DNA of 64,000 nucleotides from Caulobacter sp. UNC358MFTsu5.1 (GCF_000712075.1 NZ_JONW01000012.1:1-64000), one strand, 5' to 3'. Counted from the first letter of the stretch, positions 52,989 to 62,328 are shown. A program made the numbers and translations. The notes: a model not told the origin generated them from the sequence alone.

Positions 52989-53935
52989 CAGGGCCGGGTG
53001 CCGGCGCCGAGCTTGATCGGCGTGGCTTCCTCGTCGCCCCGCTTGACGCCCCAGACCAGGATCAGCGGCAGGGCGATGTAGATCGACGAATAGGTGCCGA
53101 TGATGATGCCGAAGGTCATGGTGAAGACCAGCGGGAACAGCACCGGGCCGCCGAACACCATGGTGCCGCCCAGGGCCAGCAGCGCCGTCGAGCCGGTGAT
53201 GATCGTCCGCGACAGACGCTCGTTCTCCGACAGGTCGATGATGTCGCGCAGCGGCGTGGTCTTGTACTTGCGCAGGTTCTCCTTGAGACGGTCGAAGGTG
53301 ATGACCTTCTCGTTCATGGAGTAGCCGATCACGGTCAGCAGGGCGGCGATCGAGGTCATCGAGAACTCGATCTGCATCACCGACAGCAGGCCCAGCGTCA
53401 GGATGATGTCGTGGAACACCGCGATGACGGCGCCGACGCCGAACTGCCACTGGAAGCGGAACCAGATGTAGCCCAGCATCAGCAGCAGGGCGATGCCCAG
53501 GGCCTTGAAGCCCGAGCCCAGCAGCTCGCCCGACACCTTGGCGCCGATGACCGACGGGGCCGGCATGGTCATGGTCGGGAAGTGCGCGACCAGCTTCTGC
53601 TTGATCTCGGCGGCCTCGGCGTTGGCGTCCTGGCCGGCTTCCGGGAGGAAGCGGATCATGGCGGAGTTGGGCGAGCCGAAGCCCTGGACCTGGGCGTCGT
53701 GAACGCCGATGCGGCCGAGTTCGGTGCGCAGTTCGGCCAGGGGGATCGGCGTGGGCATGCGCGCTTCCATGGCGATGCCGCCCTTGAAGTCGATGCCCAG
53801 GTTCAGACCCTGGGTGAAGAACGAGACGCACGAGCCCAGGATCAGCAGGGCCGACAGGCCGGCGGCGATCGGGGCCCACTTCACGAAGCGGAAGTGGGTC
53901 TCGCGGGGGATCAGGCGGATGAGGGGCCAAGCCAT
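52988..53935 (-). CDS. secF: Protein translocase subunit SecF
   Basis: The 315-residue SecF has a first helix followed by a periplasmic domain (GLNLGIDFKGGIAMEAR, then VHDAQVQGFGSPN) and five more helices containing YIWFRFQWQFGVGAVIAVFHDIILTLGL and MNEKVITFDRLKENLRKYK. With SecD it uses the proton gradient to help proteins leave the SecYEG channel on the periplasmic side. It follows secD by 9 bp and leads into the Mth938-like gene. Confidence 0.96.
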   Translation of the reverse strand: MAWPLIRLIPRETHFRFVKWAPIAAGLSALLILGSCVSFFTQGLNLGIDFKGGIAMEARMPTPIPLAELRTELGRIGVHDAQVQGFGSPNSAMIRFLPEAGQDANAEAAEIKQKLVAHFPTMTMPAPSVIGAKVSGELLGSGFKALGIALLLMLGYIWFRFQWQFGVGAVIAVFHDIILTLGLLSVMQIEFSMTSIAALLTVIGYSMNEKVITFDRLKENLRKYKTTPLRDIIDLSENERLSRTIITGSTALLALGGTMVFGGPVLFPLVFTMTFGIIIGTYSSIYIALPLILVWGVKRGDEEATPIKLGAGTRP

Positions 53936-53944
53936 GATGGGAAC

Positions 53945-55546
53945 CTAAGCGATCGGCAGCTTCTTCGGCTTGGCGGCCTTGAACCACCAGCCGATGAGCA
54001 CTTGAGTGATGATGATGGCGGTGAACACCGAGGTGAACACGCCGATCGACAGGGTCCAGGCGAAGCCCTTGATGGGGCCGGAGCCGAACCCGAACATGAT
54101 CGCCGCGGAGATCAGGCTGGTGATGTTGGCGTCCATGATCGAGACCATGGCCCGTCGGAAGCCGGTGTCGGCCGCCGACATCGGCGACCTCCCGGCCGCC
54201 GCCTCGTCCCGCATCCGTTCGTAGATCAGCACGTTGGCGTCGACCGCGACCGCCAGGGTCAGGATCAGGCCGGCGATGCCGGGGAACGTCAGGGTGGCCT
54301 GGGTCATCGACATGATGCCGATGATCAGCAGCACGTTCACGACCAGGGCCAGGGCGGCGAAGATGCCGAACAGGCCGTAGGCCAGGATGATGAACACGAA
54401 CATCGCCGCCGCGCCGATGGCCAGCGAGATGGCGCCGGCCTTGACGGCGTCGGCGCCCAGCTCGGCCCCGACGGTGCGCTGCTCTTCCAGGTTCAGCTTG
54501 GCGGGCAGAGCGCCCGAGCGCAGCAGCAGGGCCAGCTCGGCGGCGCTTTCAGGCGTGAAGTTGCCGGTGATGATGCCCGAACCGCCCGGCAGGGGCTGGT
54601 TGATGCGCGGGTCGGAGATGTACTTGCCGTCCAGCACGATCGCGAAGCGCTTGCCGACGTTGCGGGTGGTGGCGTCGCCGAACTTGCGGGCGCCCGAGCC
54701 GCCGAAGCGGAAGGCGACCACGGCCTGGCCGCTCTGGTTGTCGAACTCCTGGTTCGCCGTCACCAGGTCCTCGCCGGTCACCAGGGCGCGCTTGGCGACC
54801 GGGATCGGCGGGGCGCCGGGCTGGGTGCCCGGGATGACCACGACGCCGGGCGGGATGCGGCCGGCGATCATGTCTTCCTGCGAGACCGTCTCGTCGACCA
54901 TCTGGAAGGTCAGCTTGGCGGTCTGGCCGATCACGGCCTGCAGGCGCGCCGGGTCGCTTTCGCCGGCCGCCTGGATGACGATCCGGTTGCTGCCCTGACG
55001 GGTGATCGTGGGCTCCTTGGTGCCCAGGGCGTCGATCCGGCGGCGGATCGTCTCGATGGACTGGTCCACGGCCTTGGCGGCGTCGGCCTTGGCGGCCTCG
55101 GGCACGAAGCTCAGCTCCAGCCGGCCGTCGCCCTTGTTGCTGACGCTGGTGTCGCGACCGCCGATGGCGCCGGCCAGAGGCCCGCCGATCGAGCGGCGCA
55201 GCAGGCTGACCGCCTGGTCCATCTTGGCCGGATCGGTGATGCGGACCCGCACGATCCCTCCGGACTCACCCAGCTCGCCGAACTCGATCTGGTCGTTGCG
55301 CAGCGTGGTGCGGACGTCCTCGACCATGTTGGTCAGGCGTTCCTTGCGCAGCGCGTCGGTGTCGACCTCGTACAGCAGGTACGACCCGCCTTGCAGGTCG
55401 AGACCCAGGTTCAGCTTCTGGTGGGGAACCCAGCCGGGAAGCGCGTCGAGCGTCTTCTGCGGCAGCAGGTTCGGCAGGGTGAAGACGATGCCGAAGATCA
55501 CCGACAGGATGACGGCGGTGACTTTCCAGCGGGAGAGGGTCAGCAT
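53945..55546 (-). CDS. secD: Protein translocase subunit SecD
   Basis: SecD is 533 residues here. A first helix precedes a large periplasmic domain (KLNLGLDLQGGSYLLYEVDTDAL ... RIDALGTKEPTITRQGSNRIVIQ) and five C-terminal helices including AVDANVLIYERMRDE. It pairs with SecF to pull exported proteins across the inner membrane. It is the middle gene of the yajC-secD-secF operon, 55 bp after yajC. Confidence 0.96.
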   Translation of the reverse strand: MLTLSRWKVTAVILSVIFGIVFTLPNLLPQKTLDALPGWVPHQKLNLGLDLQGGSYLLYEVDTDALRKERLTNMVEDVRTTLRNDQIEFGELGESGGIVRVRITDPAKMDQAVSLLRRSIGGPLAGAIGGRDTSVSNKGDGRLELSFVPEAAKADAAKAVDQSIETIRRRIDALGTKEPTITRQGSNRIVIQAAGESDPARLQAVIGQTAKLTFQMVDETVSQEDMIAGRIPPGVVVIPGTQPGAPPIPVAKRALVTGEDLVTANQEFDNQSGQAVVAFRFGGSGARKFGDATTRNVGKRFAIVLDGKYISDPRINQPLPGGSGIITGNFTPESAAELALLLRSGALPAKLNLEEQRTVGAELGADAVKAGAISLAIGAAAMFVFIILAYGLFGIFAALALVVNVLLIIGIMSMTQATLTFPGIAGLILTLAVAVDANVLIYERMRDEAAAGRSPMSAADTGFRRAMVSIMDANITSLISAAIMFGFGSGPIKGFAWTLSIGVFTSVFTAIIITQVLIGWWFKAAKPKKLPIA

Positions 55547-55601
55547 GGATTACAGGCTCTGGACGACGCCTTTCGGCGCCTCGTTACGGCGCGAAAGGTG
55601 A

Positions 55602-55910
55602 TCAGCTCTTGGGATCGTTGGCCGGGGCCGGTTCGCCCTTGGCGCGGATCTCGGCGATCATGCTCTTGACCACCTTCACGGTCACGCCCTGGGCGATCTC
55701 GACGCCGACCTCGGTCTCCTCGACCCGGACGACCTTGCCCAGCATGCCGTTCGACAGCACGACGTTGTCGCCGCGCTTGACGGCGGCGATGGCGGCGGCG
55801 TGCTGCTTGGCGCGCTGCTGCTGCGGACGGATCAGCATGAAGTAGAAGAGCACGACCATCAGGATGATGGGCGCGATCTGGATCAGTTGGGCTTGCAGTC
55901 CACCGGACAT
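55602..55910 (-). CDS. yajC: Preprotein translocase auxiliary subunit YajC
   Basis: The 102-residue protein has one N-terminal helix (IAPIILMVVLFYFMLIRPQQQRAKQ), the family hallmark. A small soluble domain follows: AVKRGDNVVLSNGMLGKVVRVEETEVGVEIAQGVTVKVVKSMIAEI. YajC associates with SecDF and SecYEG. The start is ATG 55910; an upstream in-frame extension would add residues before the helix. It opens the sec operon and is divergent from the DUF815 gene. Confidence 0.95.
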   Translation of the reverse strand: MSGGLQAQLIQIAPIILMVVLFYFMLIRPQQQRAKQHAAAIAAVKRGDNVVLSNGMLGKVVRVEETEVGVEIAQGVTVKVVKSMIAEIRAKGEPAPANDPKS

Positions 55911-56030
55911 GTCGTCTCCAAGAATTCTAGCCAGCGTCCCGCCGCACATGGGGGTCCCGCCAAGTCGGCGGAAGCTATGCGTTCACCTCCGCTTTTGCAA
56001 TGACAGCGAGGTGGGGTTAGGAGGCAACAC

Positions 56031-56870
56031 ATGACCGAAGCCGCCCTCCCCCTGCTCGCCCGCATCGCCGACGCCTTGGAGCGCCTGGCCCCGGCCCCTC
56101 CGGCCGCCCCCGCCTTCGACGGCGGCCGGCTGTTCCGGCATGATCCGAAGAGCGGTAGCTTCGTACCGGCTCCGGACTATCCGATGGCCCTGGACCTGCT
56201 GGTGGGCGTGGATCGGCAGAAGGACCGCTTCGTCGAGAATCTGCGCCGCTTCGCCGTCGGCCTGCCCTGCAACCACGTGCTGTTGTGGGGCGTGCGCGGC
56301 ACGGGCAAGAGCTCGCTGACCAAGTCGGCCTTCATGGTGCTGGCCGCCGAGCACCCGGCCCTGAAGCTGGTCGAGGTCGACCGCGACGAGGTCACCGCCC
56401 TGCCCGACCTGTTCGACGCCCTGCGCACGCGCGCCGAGCGCTTCGTGGTGCTGTGCGACGACCTGTCGTTCGAGGACGGCGCCGCGGCCGCCAAGGCGCT
56501 GAAGTCGGCCCTGGAGGGCGGCGTGGCCGGCCCGCCCGAGAACGTGCTGTTCGTGGCCACCTCGAACCGCCGCCACCTGATGCCGCGCGACCACGTCGAG
56601 ACCCAGGGCGCCATCGCCGCCGCCGAGAACGCCGAGGAGGAGATGAGCGTCTCCGATCGCTTCGGCCTGTGGATCGGCTTCCCGCCCATGGACCAGCCGA
56701 CCTACCTGGCGGCGATCCACGTCTATGCCGAGCGCTTCGGCCTGGAGGTCGAGAACCTGGACCGCAGGGCCCTGCAGTGGTCGCAGCTGCGCGGCGCGCG
56801 CTCGGGCCGCGTGGCCTATCAGTTCATCCGTGACCTGGCCGGGGAGCTGGGCGTACACTTGCCGGCGTAA
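56031..56870 (+). CDS. DUF815 AAA-type ATPase
   Basis: The 279-residue protein has Walker A GVRGTGKSS at 87-94 and an acidic Walker B-like VVLCDDLSFEDG, followed by a sensor region (NVLFVATSNRRHLMPRD). DUF815 proteins are P-loop ATPases found in many alphaproteobacteria without a settled function. It starts 120 bp from yajC on the other strand and is followed by a small membrane protein gene 19 bp on. Confidence 0.88.
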   Translation: MTEAALPLLARIADALERLAPAPPAAPAFDGGRLFRHDPKSGSFVPAPDYPMALDLLVGVDRQKDRFVENLRRFAVGLPCNHVLLWGVRGTGKSSLTKSAFMVLAAEHPALKLVEVDRDEVTALPDLFDALRTRAERFVVLCDDLSFEDGAAAAKALKSALEGGVAGPPENVLFVATSNRRHLMPRDHVETQGAIAAAENAEEEMSVSDRFGLWIGFPPMDQPTYLAAIHVYAERFGLEVENLDRRALQWSQLRGARSGRVAYQFIRDLAGELGVHLPA

Positions 56871-56889
56871 AACCGCTCTGGAGGCCCCT

Positions 56890-57129
56890 ATGGGCAAGCC
56901 TTGGTTTCGCGTGAAGCGCTACGGATTCGGCGCTGGACTGCCTTGCAGCTGGGAAGGATGGGCGCTGGTGACCGGCTTCCTGGCCGTCGTCATCGCCAGC
57001 GCCATCGCCTTCAGCGAGCGCGACCTGAACCTGCATCTCGGCATCGTCCTCGCCTCGACGGCGATCGTGCTCGTCGTCAGCTGGCGCAAGAGCGACGGGC
57101 CGTGGAAGTGGCGCTGGGGTAACGAGTAG
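56890..57129 (+). CDS. Small two-helix membrane protein, unknown function
   Basis: This 79-residue protein begins MGKPWFRVKRYGFGAGLPCSW and has two hydrophobic segments, WALVTGFLAVVIASAIAF and LGIVLASTAIVLVVSW, separated by a charged turn, then a basic/aromatic tail. A GGAGGCCCC site precedes the ATG. It lies downstream of the DUF815 gene on the same strand and may be co-transcribed. The family is not recognised. Confidence 0.75.
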   Translation: MGKPWFRVKRYGFGAGLPCSWEGWALVTGFLAVVIASAIAFSERDLNLHLGIVLASTAIVLVVSWRKSDGPWKWRWGNE

Positions 57130-57136
57130 GCTCCCG

Positions 57137-57251
57137 TCCCTCCCCCTCGTGGGGAGGGTGGCCCTGGCGGAGCCAGGGTCGGGTGGGGGTTTCTGAGTCA
57201 GCAGGCCCCACCCGTCCGCTTCGCGTCCACCCTCCCCATAAAGGGGAGGGA
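57137..57251. repeat. GC-rich intergenic palindromic repeat, family A copy 2
   Basis: This 115-bp element shares its first 50 or so bases almost exactly with the element at 37788, including TCCCTCCCCCTCGTGGGGAG and GGCCCTGGCGGAGCCAGGGT. It has a matching inverted right half ending AAAGGGGAGGGA. It separates the small membrane protein gene from the convergent dipM gene. Confidence 0.85.
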
Positions 57252-57263
57252 AAACACGTCTGA

Positions 57264-59141
57264 CTATTTCGGCAGCACCAGGCCCGGATCGACCGGACGC
57301 GCCTTGTCCTTCGGGGTCGGCGCGTAGCGGACCTCGAAGTGCAGCTGCGGCTCGGTGACGCCGCCGGTCTGGCCGACCGCGCCCAGGGTCGCGCCCTGGG
57401 CCACCTGCTGGCGCATCTTGACCTCGGTGGTCGACAGATGGGCGTAGGCCGTCACCCAGCCGTCGGCGTGCTTGACCAGCACCAGATTGCCGAAGCCAGG
57501 CACCTGGTTTCCGGCGTAGACCACCTCGCCCGCCGCGGCGGCGCGGACCGGCGTGCCCTGGGGCGCGCGGATGTTGACGCCGTCGTTGCGCTGGCCGGTG
57601 CCCTTGGGGCCGAAGTCCGAGATCGTCTCGCCCTGGATCGGCCACACGAAGCGGCCGCGGCCGGCGGCGGTGATCTCCGCCTCGGTCGGCGGCGGGCTGG
57701 AGCCGATGATCTGGCCCGACGACGGCGGCGGCGTCACCGGCTGGGCCGAGACCGGACCGCTGGGCGTGCGCGGATAGTTCGTGGCCGGCGGCGTGTAGGG
57801 ACGCGGCGCGGTCGGCAGCGGGGCCGGCGTGGTGTCGGCCGGCGGATTGTAGCTCGGCGCCGGCGTGGTCGGACGCGGGGCGGCCGGGGTCGTCGTCACC
57901 GTGGTCTTCAGCGGGCCCTTGTCCTTGTAGCCGGACGGCAGGCGGATCTTCTGGCCCTTCTTCAGCGTGGCCGAGACCTTGAGGTTGTTCTCTTCCGCCA
58001 GGGCGGCCGGCTTGACGTTGAAGCGCTTGGCGATGTTGGTCAGGGTGTCGCCGCTGTTGGCGACATAGGCCTTGGCCGTGGTCTCCGGGCCCTTCAGCTT
58101 CTGGCCCGGGTGGATCGTGTACGGGGCCTTGAGCTTGTTGTCCTTGACCAGGTCCTCGCGGGTGGTGTCCAGGCCGCGGGCGATGGCGTCGATCGCGTCG
58201 CCCGACTTGACGGTATAGATGCGGCGCGGACCGGCCACCTCGACCACCGAACCGGTGACGCTGACCGTGGTGGTGGTGACCGGACGGGCGGGCGCCTCGT
58301 CCTCGACCTGACGCTCGGGGGCGGCGGGCGGCGGACGCCAGTCGGAATTGGCGCTCGAGGTCGGGGTGCGGGCGGGGGTCCCGCCGATCGGCGCCGAAGA
58401 CGCGCTGGAAGGCGGCGCGGCCTGCATGACCGTGGTCTTGCTGGGGCCCTTGTCCTTGTAGCCGTCCGGCAGGCGCAGCTTCTGGCCCTTCTTGATCGAA
58501 GAGCCGGTGCTCAGGTCGTTCTCCTCGGCCAGGGCGGCCGCCGAGACCGAGAAGCGCTTGGCGATGGCGAACATCGTGTCGCCGGTCTGGACGACATAGG
58601 CCTTGGCGTCCTTGGCGTCCGGGCCCTGCAGCACCTGGCCCGGATGGATCCGGTACGGCGACTTCAGGTCGTTGTCCTTGGCCAGCTGGGCGCGGCTGGT
58701 GCCCAGATTGCGGGCGATGGCGTCGATGTTGTCGCCGGCCTTGACCTTGTAGGTCTTGGGCGGGCCGGCGATCGTCACGACCGGGCCGGCCACGGTGGTC
58801 ACCACCACGGGCCGCGGCGCGGGCGCGGGTCGATATTCAGCGGCCGGAGGCGGCGGCGGGGGCGGCGGAGGCGCGGGTTCGGCGGCGGGCGGCGCCAGCG
58901 ACTGGCTGGACACGCCGACATGGCCGGCCGGGGCCGAGAAGCTGGGCGCGGGCTCGTCGGCCGTCGACGGCGTCGAAGGCCCTTCCGGCTGCTGGTCGGC
59001 GACGGGCGCCTTGACGACCGGGAAGTTCGGCGTCGGCGCCTCGCCCCGGATCGGATACTGCGCGCCGCCCGTGCTTTCGCAGGCCGCGAGGGTTCCAGCC
59101 GTCAGGGCGATCACCGCCGCGCGCGTCCACAACTGCCTCAT
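57264..59141 (-). CDS. dipM: LysM-LytM cell-division factor DipM
   Basis: The product is about 625 residues, with lipobox LAAC (C21) and a long Pro/Ala-rich region. Four LysM domains form two pairs (near 128-173, 179-225, 307-351, 357-402), then comes a C-terminal M23/LytM domain at about 496-622. Three of the four zinc-ligand positions look replaced: the first motif reads RNDGVN instead of HxxxD, and QLHF stands for HLHF. Such degenerate LytM proteins do not cut peptidoglycan themselves but activate amidases. The layout matches Caulobacter DipM, which organises wall remodelling at the division site. It is the last gene of serS-surE-pcm-dipM. Confidence 0.9.
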   Translation of the reverse strand: MRQLWTRAAVIALTAGTLAACESTGGAQYPIRGEAPTPNFPVVKAPVADQQPEGPSTPSTADEPAPSFSAPAGHVGVSSQSLAPPAAEPAPPPPPPPPPAAEYRPAPAPRPVVVTTVAGPVVTIAGPPKTYKVKAGDNIDAIARNLGTSRAQLAKDNDLKSPYRIHPGQVLQGPDAKDAKAYVVQTGDTMFAIAKRFSVSAAALAEENDLSTGSSIKKGQKLRLPDGYKDKGPSKTTVMQAAPPSSASSAPIGGTPARTPTSSANSDWRPPPAAPERQVEDEAPARPVTTTTVSVTGSVVEVAGPRRIYTVKSGDAIDAIARGLDTTREDLVKDNKLKAPYTIHPGQKLKGPETTAKAYVANSGDTLTNIAKRFNVKPAALAEENNLKVSATLKKGQKIRLPSGYKDKGPLKTTVTTTPAAPRPTTPAPSYNPPADTTPAPLPTAPRPYTPPATNYPRTPSGPVSAQPVTPPPSSGQIIGSSPPPTEAEITAAGRGRFVWPIQGETISDFGPKGTGQRNDGVNIRAPQGTPVRAAAAGEVVYAGNQVPGFGNLVLVKHADGWVTAYAHLSTTEVKMRQQVAQGATLGAVGQTGGVTEPQLHFEVRYAPTPKDKARPVDPGLVLPK

Positions 59142-59181
59142 AGCCTCTCCTCTGCCTCGCGAGGCTCCAGACGCCGTCACG

Positions 59182-59200
59182 AGGGTAAACCAACCATTAA
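59182..59200 (-). promoter_or_regulatory. Candidate CtrA-binding site before dipM
   Basis: On the minus strand the sequence reads TTAA, seven bases, then TTTA (59200-59186). The known CtrA consensus is TTAA-N7-TTAA, so one base differs. It lies about 45-60 bp upstream of the dipM start and would fit cell-cycle control of division genes. This is a sequence match only. Confidence 0.4.
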
Positions 59201-59242
59201 ACATCTCGCGTCGCTTCCGGAACCCGGCGCCGCCGTCCCGCA

Positions 59243-59902
59243 CTACTCGCGGGCGACGCCATCCAGGATCGGGACGAAACGCACGTCGCACAGGACTTCA
59301 ACGGTGAAGCCCCCCTTTCCGTCGCCGGCGTAGCGGCGAAGGCTCTGCACCGGCCCCTTCCCCACCGGCGCGACGAGCACGCCCTGGGGCTTGAGCTGCG
59401 AAAGCAGAGTTTCCGGCTCATCCTGCGCCGCGGCGGTGACCAGAATGCGGTCAAACGGCGCCTGTTTGGGCCAGCCTTCCCACCCGTCCCCGAATTTGGT
59501 GATGACGTTGGTCAGGCCCAGCACCGCGAAGCGGGCCTCGGCCTCCTTCATCAGGGTCCGGTAGCGCTCGATCGTGTAGACCAGCCGCGAGACGCGGCTG
59601 AGGACGGCGGTCTGGTAGCCCGAGCCGGTGCCGATCTCCAGCACCCGGCAGCGCGGCTCCAGGGTCAGGGCCTGTGTCATCAGGCCGACGATGAACGGCT
59701 GGCTGATGGTCTGGCCGCAGGCGATCGGCAGGGCCGAGTCCTCCCACGACCGCTCCTTGAACAGGTCGGGCGTGAACAGGTCGCGCGGGGTCTTCTCGAT
59801 GGCGCTCAGCACGGCCGGGTCGGTGACGCCCTGGGCGCGCAGGGCGGCCATCAGCGCCTTCAGGCGGGCCTCGGGCGTATCGCTCTTGGCCTGGGCCATC
59901 AC
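59243..59902 (-). CDS. pcm: Protein-L-isoaspartate O-methyltransferase
   Basis: The 219-residue enzyme methylates isoaspartyl residues so damaged proteins can be repaired. Typical stretches are YEDSALPI-type EDSALPIACGQTISQPFIVGLMTQAL, SAM motif VLEIGTGSGYQTAVLSRV at 87-104, and a late ERILVTAAAQDEPETLL segment (here DRILVT). Start overlaps surE by 4 nt, so it is translationally coupled with surE upstream and precedes dipM. Confidence 0.94.
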   Translation of the reverse strand: MMAQAKSDTPEARLKALMAALRAQGVTDPAVLSAIEKTPRDLFTPDLFKERSWEDSALPIACGQTISQPFIVGLMTQALTLEPRCRVLEIGTGSGYQTAVLSRVSRLVYTIERYRTLMKEAEARFAVLGLTNVITKFGDGWEGWPKQAPFDRILVTAAAQDEPETLLSQLKPQGVLVAPVGKGPVQSLRRYAGDGKGGFTVEVLCDVRFVPILDGVARE

Positions 59903-60693
59903 GTGACGGGCTCCAGCTTAGGCGGCGCGCCGCCCAGAACGCCCTTCATGGCCGCCACGGTCTGGTTGTGCGTCAGGTCGATATGCAGCGGGGTGACCGA
60001 GATGCGCCCCTCGTAGACGGCCTTCAGATCGGTGCCCTCCGCCGGCGTGGACGGCTTGAGCACGAAGCCGGTCCAGTAGTAGTCGCGACCCCGCAGGTCG
60101 GTCCGCTTCTCCATGCTCCGCATGTGCGAGTCGCGGAAGCCCTGGCGGGTGACTTCCACCTGGGTGACGCTTTCCGGGGCAAGCGCCGGGAAGTTGACGT
60201 TCATGATGACGTCCTTCGGCCAGCCGATCTCCAGCAGCCGCCGGACGATGCCCGGCCCGAAGTGCTCGGCCGTCTCCCAATGGGCCACGACCTCGTCGTG
60301 GAAATAGGTCATGGCCTGGGACAGGGCGATCGACGGGATCCCCAGGGCCATGCCCTCGATGGCGCCGGCCACCGTGCCCGACAGGGTGACGTCCTCGGCC
60401 AGGTTCTGGCCGCGGTTGACGCCCGACAGCACCAGGTCCGGCGCGGGGCCCTCGATCAGCTGCTGGACGGCCATGGCCACGCAGTCGGTGGGCGTGCCCT
60501 CGACGGCGAAGCGGCGCGGGTCGATGCGGCGCACGCGGATCGGGTCAGACAGGGTCAGGGCCCGGCCGGCGCCCGACTGCTCGTACTCCGGGGCCACGAT
60601 CCAGATGTCGTCCGACAGGGCGCGGGCGATGCGCTCCAGGCTCTCGAGCCCGGGGGCGTGGATACCGTCGTCGTTGGTGAGGAGGATCCTCAC
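59899..60693 (-). CDS. surE: 5'/3'-nucleotidase SurE
   Basis: From GTG at 60693 the product is 264 residues. The metal site begins RILLTNDDGIHAPG with D8 and D9, followed by SGAGRALTLSDPIR, GTPTDCVAMA and VLSGVNRGQN with further ligands. SurE is a metal-dependent phosphatase acting on nucleoside monophosphates, with stationary-phase survival roles. It overlaps serS by 4 nt (GTGA) and pcm by 4 nt, forming a tight serS-surE-pcm series. Confidence 0.95.
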   Translation of the reverse strand: MRILLTNDDGIHAPGLESLERIARALSDDIWIVAPEYEQSGAGRALTLSDPIRVRRIDPRRFAVEGTPTDCVAMAVQQLIEGPAPDLVLSGVNRGQNLAEDVTLSGTVAGAIEGMALGIPSIALSQAMTYFHDEVVAHWETAEHFGPGIVRRLLEIGWPKDVIMNVNFPALAPESVTQVEVTRQGFRDSHMRSMEKRTDLRGRDYYWTGFVLKPSTPAEGTDLKAVYEGRISVTPLHIDLTHNQTVAAMKGVLGGAPPKLEPVT

Positions 60694-61985
60694 GCCGCGC
60701 CCCCGATGTGGGTCACCCCGCCCATATAGGGCACGAGCACGGTCGGGATGGTGATGCGGCCCGTCTCGTCCTGGTAGTTCTCCAGGACGGCCACCAGGGT
60801 GCGGCCGACGGCCAGGCCCGAGCCGTTCAGGGTGTGCACGTAGTGCGTGCCCTTCTCGCCGGCCTTCTTCCAGCGGGCGTCCATGCGGCGGGCCTGGAAG
60901 TCTCCGCAGTTCGAGCACGAACTGATCTCGCGATAGGTGTTCTGCGAGGGCAGCCAGACTTCCAGGTCGTAGGTCTTCTTCGCGCCGAAGCCCATGTCGC
61001 CGGTGCACAGCAGCATGGTGCGGAACGGCAGCTCCAGGGCCTTCAGCACCGCCTCGGCGCACTGGACCATGCGCTCGTGCTCGGCCTCGGACTGGTCGGG
61101 CGTGGTGATCGAGACCAGCTCGACCTTCTGGAACTGGTGCTGGCGGATCATGCCGCGGGTGTCGCGGCCGCTGGCGCCGGCTTCGGAGCGGAAGCAATGG
61201 GTCAGGGCCGTCAGCCGCAGCGGCAGCTCGGCCTCGTCGGTGATCTGCTCGCGCACGAGGTTGGTCAGCGAGACCTCGGCGGTGGGGATCAGCCAGTGGT
61301 CGCCGGTGGTGCGGAACAGGTCCTCGGCGAACTTGGGAAGCTGTCCCGTGCCGAACAGCGCCTCGTCCTTGACCAGGACCGGCGGGCTGATCTCGGCATA
61401 GCCGTTCTGCACCGTCTGCAGGTCCAGCATGAACTGGCCCAGGGCGCGCTCCAGCCGGGCGATCTGGTTCTTCAGCACCACGAAGCGCGCGCCGCTCATG
61501 CGGGCGGCGGCCTCGAAGTCCATGCCGCCCAGGGCCGCGCCCAGGTCGACGTGGTCCTTGGGGTTGTTCAGGCGGCCGGCCGGCAGCTTGGCGGCGTCGC
61601 CCCAGCGGCGGACCTCGACATTGCCCGCCTCGTCCTCGCCCTTGGGGACCTCGGGCGCGGGGATGTTGGGCAGGCTGGCCAGCAGGTCCTTCAGATGACC
61701 GCCGACCAGGGCTTCTTCCTCGCCGGCGGCCGCCATGACGCCCTTCAGCGCTTCGACCTCGGCCATCAGGCGCGCGGCCTCGGCCTCGTCCTTCTTGGCC
61801 TTGGCCTGGCCGATCAGCTTGGAGCTCTCGTTGCGCTTGGCCTGGGCTTCCTGCAGGGCGGTCTGGGCCGCGCGCAGCTGGGCGTCCAGCTTGACCGCCT
61901 CGGCGGCCGCGCCCGACCGGCCCTTCGCCGACCAGACGGCGTCGAAGGCTTCGGGATTGTCGCGGATGGCCTTGATGTCGTGCAT
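60690..61985 (-). CDS. serS: Seryl-tRNA synthetase
   Basis: The 431-residue class II synthetase has an N-terminal coiled-coil tRNA arm (AAQTALQEAQAKRNESSKLIGQAKAKKDEAEAARLMAEVEALK). Its class II motifs include LTHCFRSEAGASGRDTRGMIRQHQFQK (motif 2) and LNGSGLAVGRTLVAVLENYQ (motif 3). It charges tRNA-Ser. It opens the minus-strand run serS-surE-pcm. I saw no T-box or attenuator in its leader. Confidence 0.97.
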   Translation of the reverse strand: MHDIKAIRDNPEAFDAVWSAKGRSGAAAEAVKLDAQLRAAQTALQEAQAKRNESSKLIGQAKAKKDEAEAARLMAEVEALKGVMAAAGEEEALVGGHLKDLLASLPNIPAPEVPKGEDEAGNVEVRRWGDAAKLPAGRLNNPKDHVDLGAALGGMDFEAAARMSGARFVVLKNQIARLERALGQFMLDLQTVQNGYAEISPPVLVKDEALFGTGQLPKFAEDLFRTTGDHWLIPTAEVSLTNLVREQITDEAELPLRLTALTHCFRSEAGASGRDTRGMIRQHQFQKVELVSITTPDQSEAEHERMVQCAEAVLKALELPFRTMLLCTGDMGFGAKKTYDLEVWLPSQNTYREISSCSNCGDFQARRMDARWKKAGEKGTHYVHTLNGSGLAVGRTLVAVLENYQDETGRITIPTVLVPYMGGVTHIGGAA

Positions 61986-62328
61986 CGGAACGCTCGAGGG
62001 AGAAGTCGTTAAGAACGGACCTCTCTAAGGCGCGTCGGCGGGGGCGCCAACCTTTTCGGGAGCCGCCGCGCCGCCATCGCCCGCCCATCAACCGACCGTG
62101 ATCGCGCCGCGCTCATTTTGGGGCTCGACGTCTTCGCCACGTGCAGGCATAGATTCTTCAGGCAAGAACATTCCAAAGTCATTTCTAGGCGCGGCGAGAT
62201 GTCGCGGCCGAAAATGCATGGATAACGGCGATTAATGCCGTTCCTCCATTGCCTATTAATCCCAGGATGAAAAACAGCGCGCCACTTGAAGCACTCGTGT
62301 TTGTTTTCGAAAATCCTGGAGCCTCCCC
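61986..62328. promoter_or_regulatory. Divergent control region between serS and the UrcA-family gene
   Basis: This 343-bp stretch has no gene. A perfect inverted repeat AACGGC-GATTAAT-GCCGTT lies at 62224-62242 and may be an operator for the UrcA-family gene. One GATTC at about 62152 is a potential CcrM (GANTC) methylation site. The region around 62150-62310 is AT-rich, in keeping with a promoter. Confidence 0.4.

Noticed and set aside
52970..55669. An 899-codon frame antisense to secF and secD
   Set aside because: It is a shadow of secD/secF, with no recognisable motif.
61986..62060. T-box or attenuator in the serS leader
   Set aside because: No T-box sequence, no tandem serine codons in a leader peptide, and no terminator/antiterminator pair was visible.
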